Assembly (NCBI GenBank): GCA_024710825.1
Contig: JANJUA010000072.1
Span: 1 to 31,031, forward strand
Reading direction: 5' to 3'
Source: Solirubrobacteraceae bacterium
Lineage (GTDB): Bacteria > Actinomycetota > Thermoleophilia > Solirubrobacterales > Solirubrobacteraceae
DNA length: 31,031 nucleotides
Under the pieces are notes generated by a model. That model was not told the origin of the DNA. It did not search any database and saw nothing but the letters and a program-made list of their open reading frames with translations. Each line of letters starts with the position of its first letter. The first letter of the stretch is position 1. This document shows, one piece after another, positions 24,936 through 31,031 of this stretch. Both the position numbers and the translations under genes were made by a program.

Positions 24936-25610
24936 GTGGCCAAGGACCGACGACAGACCAAGAGCAAGTACACCGCCGACCGGAACATTCCGGGGGCGTT
25001 CGAGGGCGAGACCGTCACGCGGCGTCGCTTCATGACCGGCACCACCCACGTGGCGGGCGCCGTCGCCGCCTCCGCCTTCGCGCTCCCCGCCCTGGGCTTC
25101 GCGCTCGGGCCGGTGTTCGAGAAGGTGGAGCGCCGCTGGGAGGCGGTCGGAGCGCCCGACGACTTCGCGGACGACACCTACATCCCGAAGGTCATCACCG
25201 AGACGCCGGGCATCGGCGAGGTCGGCAAGACGACCGTCTACGTACGCCGGCACAACGAGTCGATCGACGGGCCGCAGAAGGACGAGTACGACGGCTTCAT
25301 CGCGATCTCGACCCGCTGCATGCACCTCGGCTGCCCGGTGCGCTTCGTGCCCGCCTCCGAGCGCTTCATCTGCCCGTGCCACGGCGGCGTCTACGACTTC
25401 CAGGGCAAGGTGGACGGCGGCCCGCCGGTCCGCCCGCTCGATCGCTTCTACACCCGCATCCGCGACGGCCAGGTGGAGATCGGCCCGCGCTTCTCGGTGA
25501 ACTCCGAGCTGCGGCGCTTCTCTCCCCGTGATCCCGGTCAGGAACTCGACGGCATCGGCCAGTACGTCTATCCGTCGCGGCCCACCATCCGCAAGCTCCC
25601 CAACACATGA
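24936..25610 (+). CDS. qcrA: Rieske iron-sulfur subunit of menaquinol:cytochrome c reductase
   Basis: This protein carries the high-potential [2Fe-2S] cluster that accepts an electron from menaquinol in the bc complex. An N-terminal twin-arginine signal-anchor (TRRRFMTG plus a hydrophobic stretch) indicates Tat export. Cluster ligands are C128/H130 in CMHLGC and C146/H149 in CPCHGG, with disulfide cysteines C133 and C148; the spacing of 15 residues is standard. GTG 24936 gives 224 aa; GTG 24900 with AGGAG nearby is the alternative and overlaps the previous gene. The stop overlaps the cytochrome b gene (25607-25610). Confidence 0.93.
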   Translation: MAKDRRQTKSKYTADRNIPGAFEGETVTRRRFMTGTTHVAGAVAASAFALPALGFALGPVFEKVERRWEAVGAPDDFADDTYIPKVITETPGIGEVGKTTVYVRRHNESIDGPQKDEYDGFIAISTRCMHLGCPVRFVPASERFICPCHGGVYDFQGKVDGGPPVRPLDRFYTRIRDGQVEIGPRFSVNSELRRFSPRDPGQELDGIGQYVYPSRPTIRKLPNT

Positions 25611-26404
25611 AGCTCAAGCTCCCCGCCCCCCCGATCCCCGAGCAGCTGAAGCCGGCTCCTCGCCGCCCCGGCGAGCGCAAGCCGTCGGCTTCGGACACCC
25701 TCAAGGAGGGCGGTACCTCCGCGGTCGCCTGGGTCGACGAGCGCACGTCGCTGTCCGGCGGCGCGCGCTGGATGATGTTCCGCAAGGTCCCCAAGGGGAC
25801 CAACTGGTTCTACACGCTGGGCTCGGCGACGATGTTCGCCTTCCTGAACCAGGCGATGACGGGCGTCTTCCTGGCGATGTACTACGACCCGTCGCCGACC
25901 AACGCCTACGAGTCGACCCGCTTCATCACGAACGAGGCGTTCCTCGGCGAGTTCGTGCGCGGCATGCACAAGTGGGGCTCGACCGTGATGGTCATCCTCA
26001 TCTTCCTGCACATGGGGCGGACGTTCTTCTTCGGCGCGTACAAGTATCCGCGCGAGCTGAACTGGGTGGTCGGCGCGATCCTGCTGATCCTCACGATGGT
26101 CATGTCGTTCACGGGCTACCTGCTGCCCTTCGACCAGCGCTCCTACTGGGCGACGATCGTCGGCGTGAACATCAACGGCACGGGCCCGCTCGTCGGCCCG
26201 TACCTGTCGGACTTCCTGCGAGCGGGTCCCGACTTCGGGGCGACCACGCTCTCGCGCTTCTACGCCATCCACATGCTGCTGATACCTGGGTTGATAGCCG
26301 CGCTGATCGGCGCGCACCTCTACCTCGTGGCGAAGCTCGGCACCACGGCGCCCCCGTGGCTGAAGGCCGAGTCGGATCCTGAGCTCCGGAAGGAGTCCAA
26401 GTGA
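25607..26404 (+). CDS. qcrB: Cytochrome b6-like subunit of menaquinol:cytochrome c reductase
   Basis: This is the four-helix N-terminal cytochrome b (265 aa), holding hemes bL and bH in the membrane. The heme-ligating histidines are H121/H135 in MHKWGSTVMVILIFLH and H222/H237 in the fourth helix. There are 13 residues between the first pair and 14 between the second. The 14-residue gap is the b6-type hallmark, unlike the 13 of mitochondrial cytochrome b. The split from subunit IV is also b6/Bacillus-like. A basic, Pro-rich extension of about 45 residues precedes the first helix. It is coupled on both sides by 4-base overlaps. Confidence 0.94.
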   Translation: MKLKLPAPPIPEQLKPAPRRPGERKPSASDTLKEGGTSAVAWVDERTSLSGGARWMMFRKVPKGTNWFYTLGSATMFAFLNQAMTGVFLAMYYDPSPTNAYESTRFITNEAFLGEFVRGMHKWGSTVMVILIFLHMGRTFFFGAYKYPRELNWVVGAILLILTMVMSFTGYLLPFDQRSYWATIVGVNINGTGPLVGPYLSDFLRAGPDFGATTLSRFYAIHMLLIPGLIAALIGAHLYLVAKLGTTAPPWLKAESDPELRKESK

Positions 26405-27135
26405 ACCGCCAGGAGAAGGAGGAGTACCTCCGCGAGTACGCGCTGCTGAAGGCGCAGGGAAAGCCGTTCTTCCCCTACGCGGTCGCCAAGGACTCGATCA
26501 TGGCCGTCATCGTGATGGCCGTCATCATCACGATGTCGATCGTCCTCGGCGCCGAGCTGGGCCCCAAGGCCGACCCGACGACGACGACCTACGTTCCGCG
26601 CCCGGAGTGGTACTTCTTCTTCCTCTTCGAGCTGCTGCGGATCATCAAGCCGCCGGAGCTGGTGCCGCTGGCGACCATCGGCATCCCGACGATCTGCATG
26701 ATCCTGATGATCCTGGTGCCGTTCGTCGACCGCAGCCCCGAGCGGCGGCCCGAGCGGCGCCCGATCGCGACCACCTTCGGCATCTTCGTCATCGCGGCGA
26801 TGGCCTACCTGACCTACCTCGGCGCCAACGCCGGGTCGCCGAACGAGATCGAGCGGGAGCCCCCGGCGCAGATCGCGGCCGCGGGCGGCCAGGAGCTGGC
26901 GCACTGGGAGGCGGGCAAGCAGGTGACCGCGCAGTCGGGCTGCCTGGCGTGCCACAAGATCGGCGAGAACGGCAACGACGGCCCCGGGCCGCCGCTGACC
27001 GAGATCGGCGCGCGCCTGCCGAAGGAGGCGCTCGCGCGGACGCTCATCAACCCGACCGCGCCGATGCCGTCCTTCCAGGACCTGCCGCCGGAGAAGTTCG
27101 ACGCCCTCGTCGACTTCCTGGCCACGCTGAAGTAG
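26401..27135 (+). CDS. qcrC: Subunit IV fused to cytochrome c (QcrC-type)
   Basis: The N-terminal part (about 1-140) is the three-helix C-terminal cytochrome b domain, with the Qo-site motif P68-E-W-Y-F72. The C-terminal part (about 150-244) is a class I cytochrome c domain with heme-binding C181-L-A-C-H185 and probable axial methionine M222 in TAPMPSF. This subunit IV-cytochrome c fusion is the arrangement of Bacillus QcrC and passes electrons from the Rieske centre to the terminal oxidase. The GTG start overlaps the qcrB stop. There is no separate diheme cytochrome gene here, unlike mycobacterial qcrCAB. Confidence 0.94.
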   Translation: MNRQEKEEYLREYALLKAQGKPFFPYAVAKDSIMAVIVMAVIITMSIVLGAELGPKADPTTTTYVPRPEWYFFFLFELLRIIKPPELVPLATIGIPTICMILMILVPFVDRSPERRPERRPIATTFGIFVIAAMAYLTYLGANAGSPNEIEREPPAQIAAAGGQELAHWEAGKQVTAQSGCLACHKIGENGNDGPGPPLTEIGARLPKEALARTLINPTAPMPSFQDLPPEKFDALVDFLATLK

Positions 27136-27143
27136 GTGGGCTC

Positions 27144-27827
27144 GTGACGACCGGGACCCTCCCGGAGGGCCAGGTCCAGGCGATGTTCGACCGCATCGCC
27201 GGCGTGTACGACGCGATGAACTCCGTCATGACGGCGGGGCTGCACCATCGCTGGCGCCGGCGGGCGGTCGACCTCGCGCAGGTCGGCCCCGGGTCCCGGG
27301 TGCTGGACGTGGCGACGGGCACCGGCGACCTGGCGATCGAGGCCGCGTCGCGGGGGTGCCAGGTCGTCGGCAGCGACTTCTCCGAGGGGATGCTCGAGCG
27401 GGCGCGGGCGAAGGCGCCGCAGATCGAGTTCGAGCAGGGCGACGCGCAGGCGCTGCGCTACGCCGACGACTCGTTCGACGCGTGCACGGTGGGGTTCGGG
27501 GCGCGCAACTTCTCCGACCTCGAGCTCGGGCTGCGCGAGATGGCGCGTGTCGTGCGCCCCGGCGGCCGCGTCGTCGTCCTGGAGATCACCACCCCGCAGC
27601 GTCCGCCGCTGTCGACGTTCTTCTCGCTGTGGTTCGACCGGATCGTGCCCCTCGCCGGGCGGCTCGCGGGCGACCCTGATGCGTACGCCTACCTGCCGAG
27701 CTCGGTCAAGCGCTTCCCGAGCCCCGAGGACCTGGCCGCCGCGATGGAGCGCGCGGGCATGCGCGACCTGCGCTGGATCCTCACGGCCGGGGGGATAATC
27801 GCCATCCACGTCGGCATCGTCGCCTAG
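27144..27827 (+). CDS. menG: Demethylmenaquinone methyltransferase (MenG/UbiE family)
   Basis: This SAM-dependent methyltransferase performs the last step of menaquinone synthesis (227 aa). SAM motif I is VLDVATGTGDLAIE (from residue 53). The UbiE signatures VGFGARNFSDLELGLREM and YLPSSVKRFPSPEDLA are present. The GTG start is 8 bases after qcrC, with AGGTGGG upstream. It supplies the quinol substrate of the bc complex encoded just before it. It is followed after 7 bases by the polyprenyl synthase. Confidence 0.94.
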   Translation: MTTGTLPEGQVQAMFDRIAGVYDAMNSVMTAGLHHRWRRRAVDLAQVGPGSRVLDVATGTGDLAIEAASRGCQVVGSDFSEGMLERARAKAPQIEFEQGDAQALRYADDSFDACTVGFGARNFSDLELGLREMARVVRPGGRVVVLEITTPQRPPLSTFFSLWFDRIVPLAGRLAGDPDAYAYLPSSVKRFPSPEDLAAAMERAGMRDLRWILTAGGIIAIHVGIVA

Positions 27828-27834
27828 AGACGAG

Positions 27835-28815
27835 ATGGGCGACGAGGCGCGGAGGCCGATGCTCGGCGGCGAGGTCGACGCTGTCGTCGCCGCTCGCGGC
27901 GGAGGGCTGCGGGAGCGCCTGGCGCGGGTCGAGGAGCGCCTGCGGACGATCGCCGCGGAGGCGGCGCCGCCGCTCGACGGCCATGCCGGCGCGACGATCG
28001 CCGCCGGCGGCAAGCGGCTGCGGCCGCTGCTGGTGCTGCTCGCGGGCGGCGAGCCGGCCGTCGGGGTCGACGACGCGGGGCTCGTCCGGGCCGCGGTGGC
28101 GGTGGAGCTCATCCACTCGGCGACGCTCGTCCACGACGACGTGCTCGACGCCGCGCCGCTGCGGCGGGGCCGTCCGACGGTCTGGGCGACGCACGGGCGG
28201 GCGGCGGCGACCGCCACCGGCGACTACCTCTTCGCCCGGGCGTTCGGCGAGCTGGTCGACAACGGCCGGGCCGACGAGATCCGGATCCTGTCGGATGCGT
28301 CGTCGGCGCTGGCGGCCGGGGAGCTGCTCCAGCGCGAGGACGCGTTCCGGACCGACGTGACGCTCGAGCGCTACCTCCACCGCTGCGAGCTGAAGACGGC
28401 GCGGCTGTTCGAGGCGGCGTGCCGCCTCGGGGCGCTCGAGACGGGCGCCCCCGACGAGGACCTCGGGGCGTTCGGCCGCCGCATCGGCCTCGCCTTCCAG
28501 CTCTTGGACGACGTCCTCGACGTGAGCGGCCCGGTGGAGCGGACCGGCAAGCCGCGCGGAACCGACCTGCTGGACGGGACCGTCACGCTGCCGTTCATCC
28601 TCGCGCGCGAGCTCGACCCTTCGCTGCGCGACGCGGCCCGGCCTGAGACGCCGGACGAGGCGGAGGCGCTGTGCGACCGGATCGCCGCCTCGGGGGCGTT
28701 GGACGACGCGCGGGCGCGGGCGCTGGAGATCGTCGCCGAGGCCAAGCGAGAGATGCCGGCGCCGGACGCGGCGCTGCTGCTGGTCGCCGACAGCGTCGTC
28801 GAGCGCTACTCCTAG
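27835..28815 (+). CDS. Polyprenyl (probably hepta/octaprenyl) diphosphate synthase
   Basis: This is a trans-prenyltransferase building the isoprenoid side chain, most likely of menaquinone (326 aa). The GGKRLRPLLVLL motif is followed by the first Asp-rich motif D101-D-V-L-D105 after H100, and the second D225-D-V-L-D229 in FQLLDDVLD. Small residues upstream of the first motif would permit a long chain, but chain length cannot be read reliably. ATG 27835 is 7 bases after menG; ATG 27859 is an alternative. It ends the heme/respiratory gene run and is followed by a strong hairpin. Confidence 0.92.
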   Translation: MGDEARRPMLGGEVDAVVAARGGGLRERLARVEERLRTIAAEAAPPLDGHAGATIAAGGKRLRPLLVLLAGGEPAVGVDDAGLVRAAVAVELIHSATLVHDDVLDAAPLRRGRPTVWATHGRAAATATGDYLFARAFGELVDNGRADEIRILSDASSALAAGELLQREDAFRTDVTLERYLHRCELKTARLFEAACRLGALETGAPDEDLGAFGRRIGLAFQLLDDVLDVSGPVERTGKPRGTDLLDGTVTLPFILARELDPSLRDAARPETPDEAEALCDRIAASGALDDARARALEIVAEAKREMPAPDAALLLVADSVVERYS

Positions 28816-28819
28816 CAGC

Positions 28820-28844
28820 GGTCCGTCTCGCGGTGAGACGGACC
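28820..28844. terminator. Hairpin terminator between convergent genes
   Basis: GGTCCGTCTC (28820-28829) and GAGACGGACC (28835-28844) form a perfect 10-bp stem with a 5-nt loop. It is placed between the stops of the polyprenyl synthase (plus) and the zinc-ribbon gene (minus). No long T-run follows on either side, as is common in high-G+C actinobacteria. It probably acts in both directions. Confidence 0.75.
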
Positions 28845-28851
28845 ACGGCGC

Positions 28852-29253
28852 TCAGAAGTCGTCGGGGACGATGTGGTCGTCGCGCAGCGCTTGCGCGAAC
28901 CGCTCGACCTGCTCCTCCATGTTCGCCCGCACCAGCCGCTTGAGGTCGCGGACGAGGGCCGCCGTGCCGCGGTCGAGCTCCTGGTCGAAGCGCTCTACGT
29001 CGGGCTGCTCGAAGACGCCGGTTCCGGCCCACTCGCAGTTGGGGCAGCGCAGCGTCACCTGCCAGTGCACCGATCCGGCCTCCTGCCAGTCGAGCGGGTA
29101 GACGAGCTCGGAGCCGCACGAGCCGCATACGTGCAGCTCCGGCCGCGGCGCGGCGCACCCGGGGCGGCCGTCGTAGTACACGACGTCGATCGCCTTGCCG
29201 CTGGGGAGCACGACGCGCCGCACGTTCTGGCGGTGCTCGGGCTGGGCGCTCAT
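28852..29253 (-). CDS. Zinc-ribbon protein of unknown function
   Basis: This is a 133-aa cytoplasmic protein. A four-cysteine zinc ribbon is formed by C43-x-x-C46 in CGSCGS and C70-x-x-C73 in CPNCEW. A helical, charged C-terminal half follows (QELDRGTAALVRDLKRLVRANMEE is split over about residues 90-115). GGAGG lies 9 nt upstream of the ATG, one of the best ribosome-binding sites here. Codon use is normal. No function is assignable; the ribbon could bind nucleic acid or protein. Convergent with the respiratory operon and divergent from tatA. Confidence 0.82.
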   Translation of the reverse strand: MSAQPEHRQNVRRVVLPSGKAIDVVYYDGRPGCAAPRPELHVCGSCGSELVYPLDWQEAGSVHWQVTLRCPNCEWAGTGVFEQPDVERFDQELDRGTAALVRDLKRLVRANMEEQVERFAQALRDDHIVPDDF

Positions 29254-29343
29254 CGACGGGCCTCCGGCATACGTCCTCTACATCGGACGCCGGGCCCCAA
29301 GACTTGACCGCAACGATCTACGGCGATCTCGCCCGACGAGCGG

Positions 29344-29349
29344 TAACCT
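29344..29349 (+). promoter_or_regulatory. tatA: -10 element for tatA
   Basis: TAACCT lies 6 nt before the tatA ATG (29356) in a 102-base gap divergent from the zinc-ribbon gene. TTGACC at 29304-29309 is a good hexamer but 34 nt away, too far to be its -35. A GGGGG run between box and ATG could instead serve as a ribosome-binding site from an upstream start. Confidence 0.4.
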
Positions 29350-29355
29350 GGGGGC

Positions 29356-29625
29356 ATGTTCAATCAGATCGGGCCTCTGGAGATCGGCATCGTCCTGCTG
29401 ATCGTGCTGATCATCTTCGGGCCCAAGCGTCTTCCCGGCCTGGGCAAGCAGCTCGGCACGGGCATGCGCGAGTTCAAGGACTCGATCACCGGCAAGGACG
29501 TCGCGGACGGCGGTGACGAGGACGCTCCCACCGAGCGGGCGACGCTCGCGCGTGCCGAGGAGCCCTCGCAGGAGACCCGGACGGGAACCGGCGACACCGC
29601 CGGCGCGGCCGAGCCCCGCACCTGA
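29356..29625 (+). CDS. tatA: Twin-arginine translocase subunit TatA
   Basis: This is the pore-forming or membrane-thinning subunit of the Tat exporter of folded proteins (89 aa). It has an N-terminal membrane helix (LEIGIVLLIVLIIFG), the hinge FGPKRLPGLGKQLG, an amphipathic helix GTGMREFKDSI, and an acidic Thr/Glu-rich tail. It is seven bases upstream of tatC. Likely clients in this window are the Rieske protein and perhaps the solute-binding lipoprotein, both with paired arginines. Confidence 0.95.
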   Translation: MFNQIGPLEIGIVLLIVLIIFGPKRLPGLGKQLGTGMREFKDSITGKDVADGGDEDAPTERATLARAEEPSQETRTGTGDTAGAAEPRT

Positions 29626-29632
29626 CGGACCC

Positions 29633-30625
29633 GTGGCTGCGACGGCCCTGCGCCGACCCGTCGGTCATGAAGACCGGCTGAGCCTCGTCGATCACCTCGA
29701 CGAGCTGCGATCGCGCCTCATCGTCTGCGTGGTGGCGCTCGTGGTGCTGTTCGCCCTCTGCCTGTGGCAGAACAGCACGGTCCTCAGCGTCGTCAACCAC
29801 CCGCTCGACAAGGAGACGCAGAAGTCGATCAAGAAGGGCCAGGGGCCGCTCGGCGAGATCGCGGTGACCCAGAAGTCCCTGCAGCAGCTGGCCGAGGCCG
29901 ACCTCGCCCTGGCACAGGATCTGGCGCGGTCCGGCTCCGGACTGTCGGAGACCACGCGCGCCGCGATGCAGCGCCGGGTCGCCGACCTCCGGGCGACGAT
30001 CGAGGCCCTGCCGGACACGATCGAGGGCAACAAGCCGGTCACCCTGGGCGTCGGCGAGCCGTTCAACACCACGCTGATGGTGTCCTTCATGTTCGCGGCC
30101 CTGCTGGCGATGCCGTTGCTGCTCTACCAGATGTACGCGTTCATCATCCCGGCCTTCACGCCGCGGGAGCGGCGCGTCGCGACGCCGCTGCTGGCGATGA
30201 TCCCGTTCCTGTTCGCGTGCGGCGTCCTGTTCGGCTATTTCATGGTGCTGCCGGCGGCCGTGCGGTTCCTGCAGAACTTCAATGCCGACGAGTTCAACGT
30301 GCTCGTGCAGGCACGCGACTACTACCGGTTCACGGCGCTGACGCTCCTGGCCACGGGCGTGCTGTTCCAGATCCCGGTCGGGATCCTCGCGCTGACGCGG
30401 CTGGGCGTCATCAGCGTGGGGCAGCTGCGCAAGAACCGCCGCTACGCGCTGCTGGTGATCGCGGTCCTGGCGATGCTCCTGCCGGGGACCGATCCGATCA
30501 CCATGCTCATCCTCATGGTGCCGCTGCTCCTCCTGTTCGAGCTGAGTATCCTGCTCGCTTCGGTGTTCGCTCCCAAGGAGGGACCCGTGGACCTCCGAGA
30601 GGAAGCCGAAGAAGATGCTGTTTGA
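29633..30625 (+). CDS. tatC: Twin-arginine translocase subunit TatC, with enlarged first extracytoplasmic loop
   Basis: TatC recognises twin-arginine signals and recruits TatA. This one is 330 aa, against about 250 in most bacteria. The N-terminal LVDHLDELRSRL motif, the conserved FIIPAFTPRERR with its loop glutamate, and the last helices (LPGTDPITMLILMVP) are typical. The excess lies between helix 1 (ending about residue 45) and helix 2 (starting about 147). That roughly 100-residue loop is rich in Lys, Gln, Ala and Glu and looks helical. The GTG start follows tatA by 7 bases. The 3' end overlaps the next gene by 11 bases. Confidence 0.95.
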   Translation: MAATALRRPVGHEDRLSLVDHLDELRSRLIVCVVALVVLFALCLWQNSTVLSVVNHPLDKETQKSIKKGQGPLGEIAVTQKSLQQLAEADLALAQDLARSGSGLSETTRAAMQRRVADLRATIEALPDTIEGNKPVTLGVGEPFNTTLMVSFMFAALLAMPLLLYQMYAFIIPAFTPRERRVATPLLAMIPFLFACGVLFGYFMVLPAAVRFLQNFNADEFNVLVQARDYYRFTALTLLATGVLFQIPVGILALTRLGVISVGQLRKNRRYALLVIAVLAMLLPGTDPITMLILMVPLLLLFELSILLASVFAPKEGPVDLREEAEEDAV

Positions 30626-31031
30626 CCTCAGAGATCGGCGTCGGCGCCGCACGATCCAGGCGGTGTACCTGTCACTCGCCGTCCTGATGGGCGGCGGCCT
30701 GGTGCTGTTCGGGATCGGCGGCGAGGTGAGCGGCGGCCTGTTCGACGCGTTCTCGTCGAACAGCGGCACGAGCAGCGACGACACGTTCGAGAAGCGCGCC
30801 GAGGAGCTCCAGACGCAGGTCGAGGCCTCGCCGCAGGACGCCGCCGCATGGTCCGCGCTCGCGCGCGCTCGCTTCCAGGCGGCCGGCGTCGGCGAGAACT
30901 TCCAGGACAACCGGTTCACCGAGTCGGGGCTCGCGGAGCTGCGGCTCGCCGACCAGGCGTGGCAGCGCCACCTGCGACTCGCGGGCGACGCGCCGGACGC
31001 CGACGTCGCGGGCGTCATGGTCAACGTCTAC
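30615..31031 (+). CDS. Membrane-anchored protein, probably TPR-like (partial, runs off the window)
   Basis: An open frame from ATG 30615 continues without a stop to the last base (139 codons seen). A basic N-terminus (RDRRRRR) precedes one membrane helix (about 17-37: LSLAVLMGGGLVLFGIGG). A Ser/Asn/Asp-rich linker follows, then helical segments with ASPQDAAAWSALARARF, which fits a tetratricopeptide-type repeat. GGAAGCC and GAAGAAG upstream may act as ribosome-binding site. It overlaps the tatC end by 11 bases, so the two are likely cotranslated. An extracytoplasmic scaffold or assembly role is possible; no further function can be given. Confidence 0.75.
   Translation, partial: MLFDLRDRRRRRTIQAVYLSLAVLMGGGLVLFGIGGEVSGGLFDAFSSNSGTSSDDTFEKRAEELQTQVEASPQDAAAWSALARARFQAAGVGENFQDNRFTESGLAELRLADQAWQRHLRLAGDAPDADVAGVMVNVY

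Overview
The window is a very G+C-rich chromosomal segment with dense coding, many GTG starts, a dozen 4-base start/stop overlaps, a Bacillus-style menaquinol:cytochrome c reductase, bifunctional-nuclease and DUF4126/DUF3817-type genes. Together these suggest an actinobacterium, most likely of the Thermoleophilia/Solirubrobacterales type. That placement is inference from gene content, not a phylogeny. No stretch longer than about 125 bases lacks a gene.

Layout. (1) 29-102: tRNA-Ile(GAU). (2) 168-8606: an uptake-and-breakdown locus. A PotABC-like importer on the minus strand faces a plus-strand operon encoding the substrate-binding lipoprotein, an M20 hydrolase, an ATZ/TRZ-type amidohydrolase, a FadR-type GntR regulator and a class V PLP enzyme. 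A 9+9 bp inverted repeat lies in the divergent control region. The substrate is unknown, probably a small nitrogenous compound. (3) 8621-11811: DUF3817 membrane protein, bifunctional nuclease, and a PLP aminotransferase translationally coupled to D-Ala-D-Ala ligase. (4) 11851-16310: a coupled run of DUF4126 membrane protein, phosphodiesterase/NPP-like enzyme and PepSY-like/GT-C membrane protein, meeting a YmdB-type phosphoesterase head-on. (5) 16344-18942: ABC-2 exporter (ATPase and permease) plus a GNAT acetyltransferase.

(6) 19014-21035: two genes of visibly lower G+C and different codon use. One is a probable PD-(D/E)XK nuclease-like protein, the other an unrecognised 353-residue protein. 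This cassette interrupts otherwise housekeeping DNA and is the best candidate for an undescribed system, possibly defence-related.

(7) 21160-28815: a respiratory-cofactor block. It holds hemB (frame broken by one missing base), a fused siroheme-decarboxylase-like AhbA/AhbB protein, hemL, a small unknown gene, the Rieske, cytochrome b6-like and subunit IV-cytochrome c subunits (qcrABC), menaquinone methyltransferase and polyprenyl diphosphate synthase. It closes with a hairpin terminator. (8) 28852-31031: a zinc-ribbon protein on the minus strand, then tatA, tatC (with an unusually large first extracytoplasmic loop) and the start of a membrane-anchored protein that runs off the window.

Functional logic: the heme, menaquinone and bc-complex genes supply one electron-transport module. 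The Rieske protein carries a twin-arginine signal, and the Tat translocase genes lie about 4 kb downstream. Several genes have a TANNNT box 6-7 nt before the start codon, which suggests leaderless transcripts.
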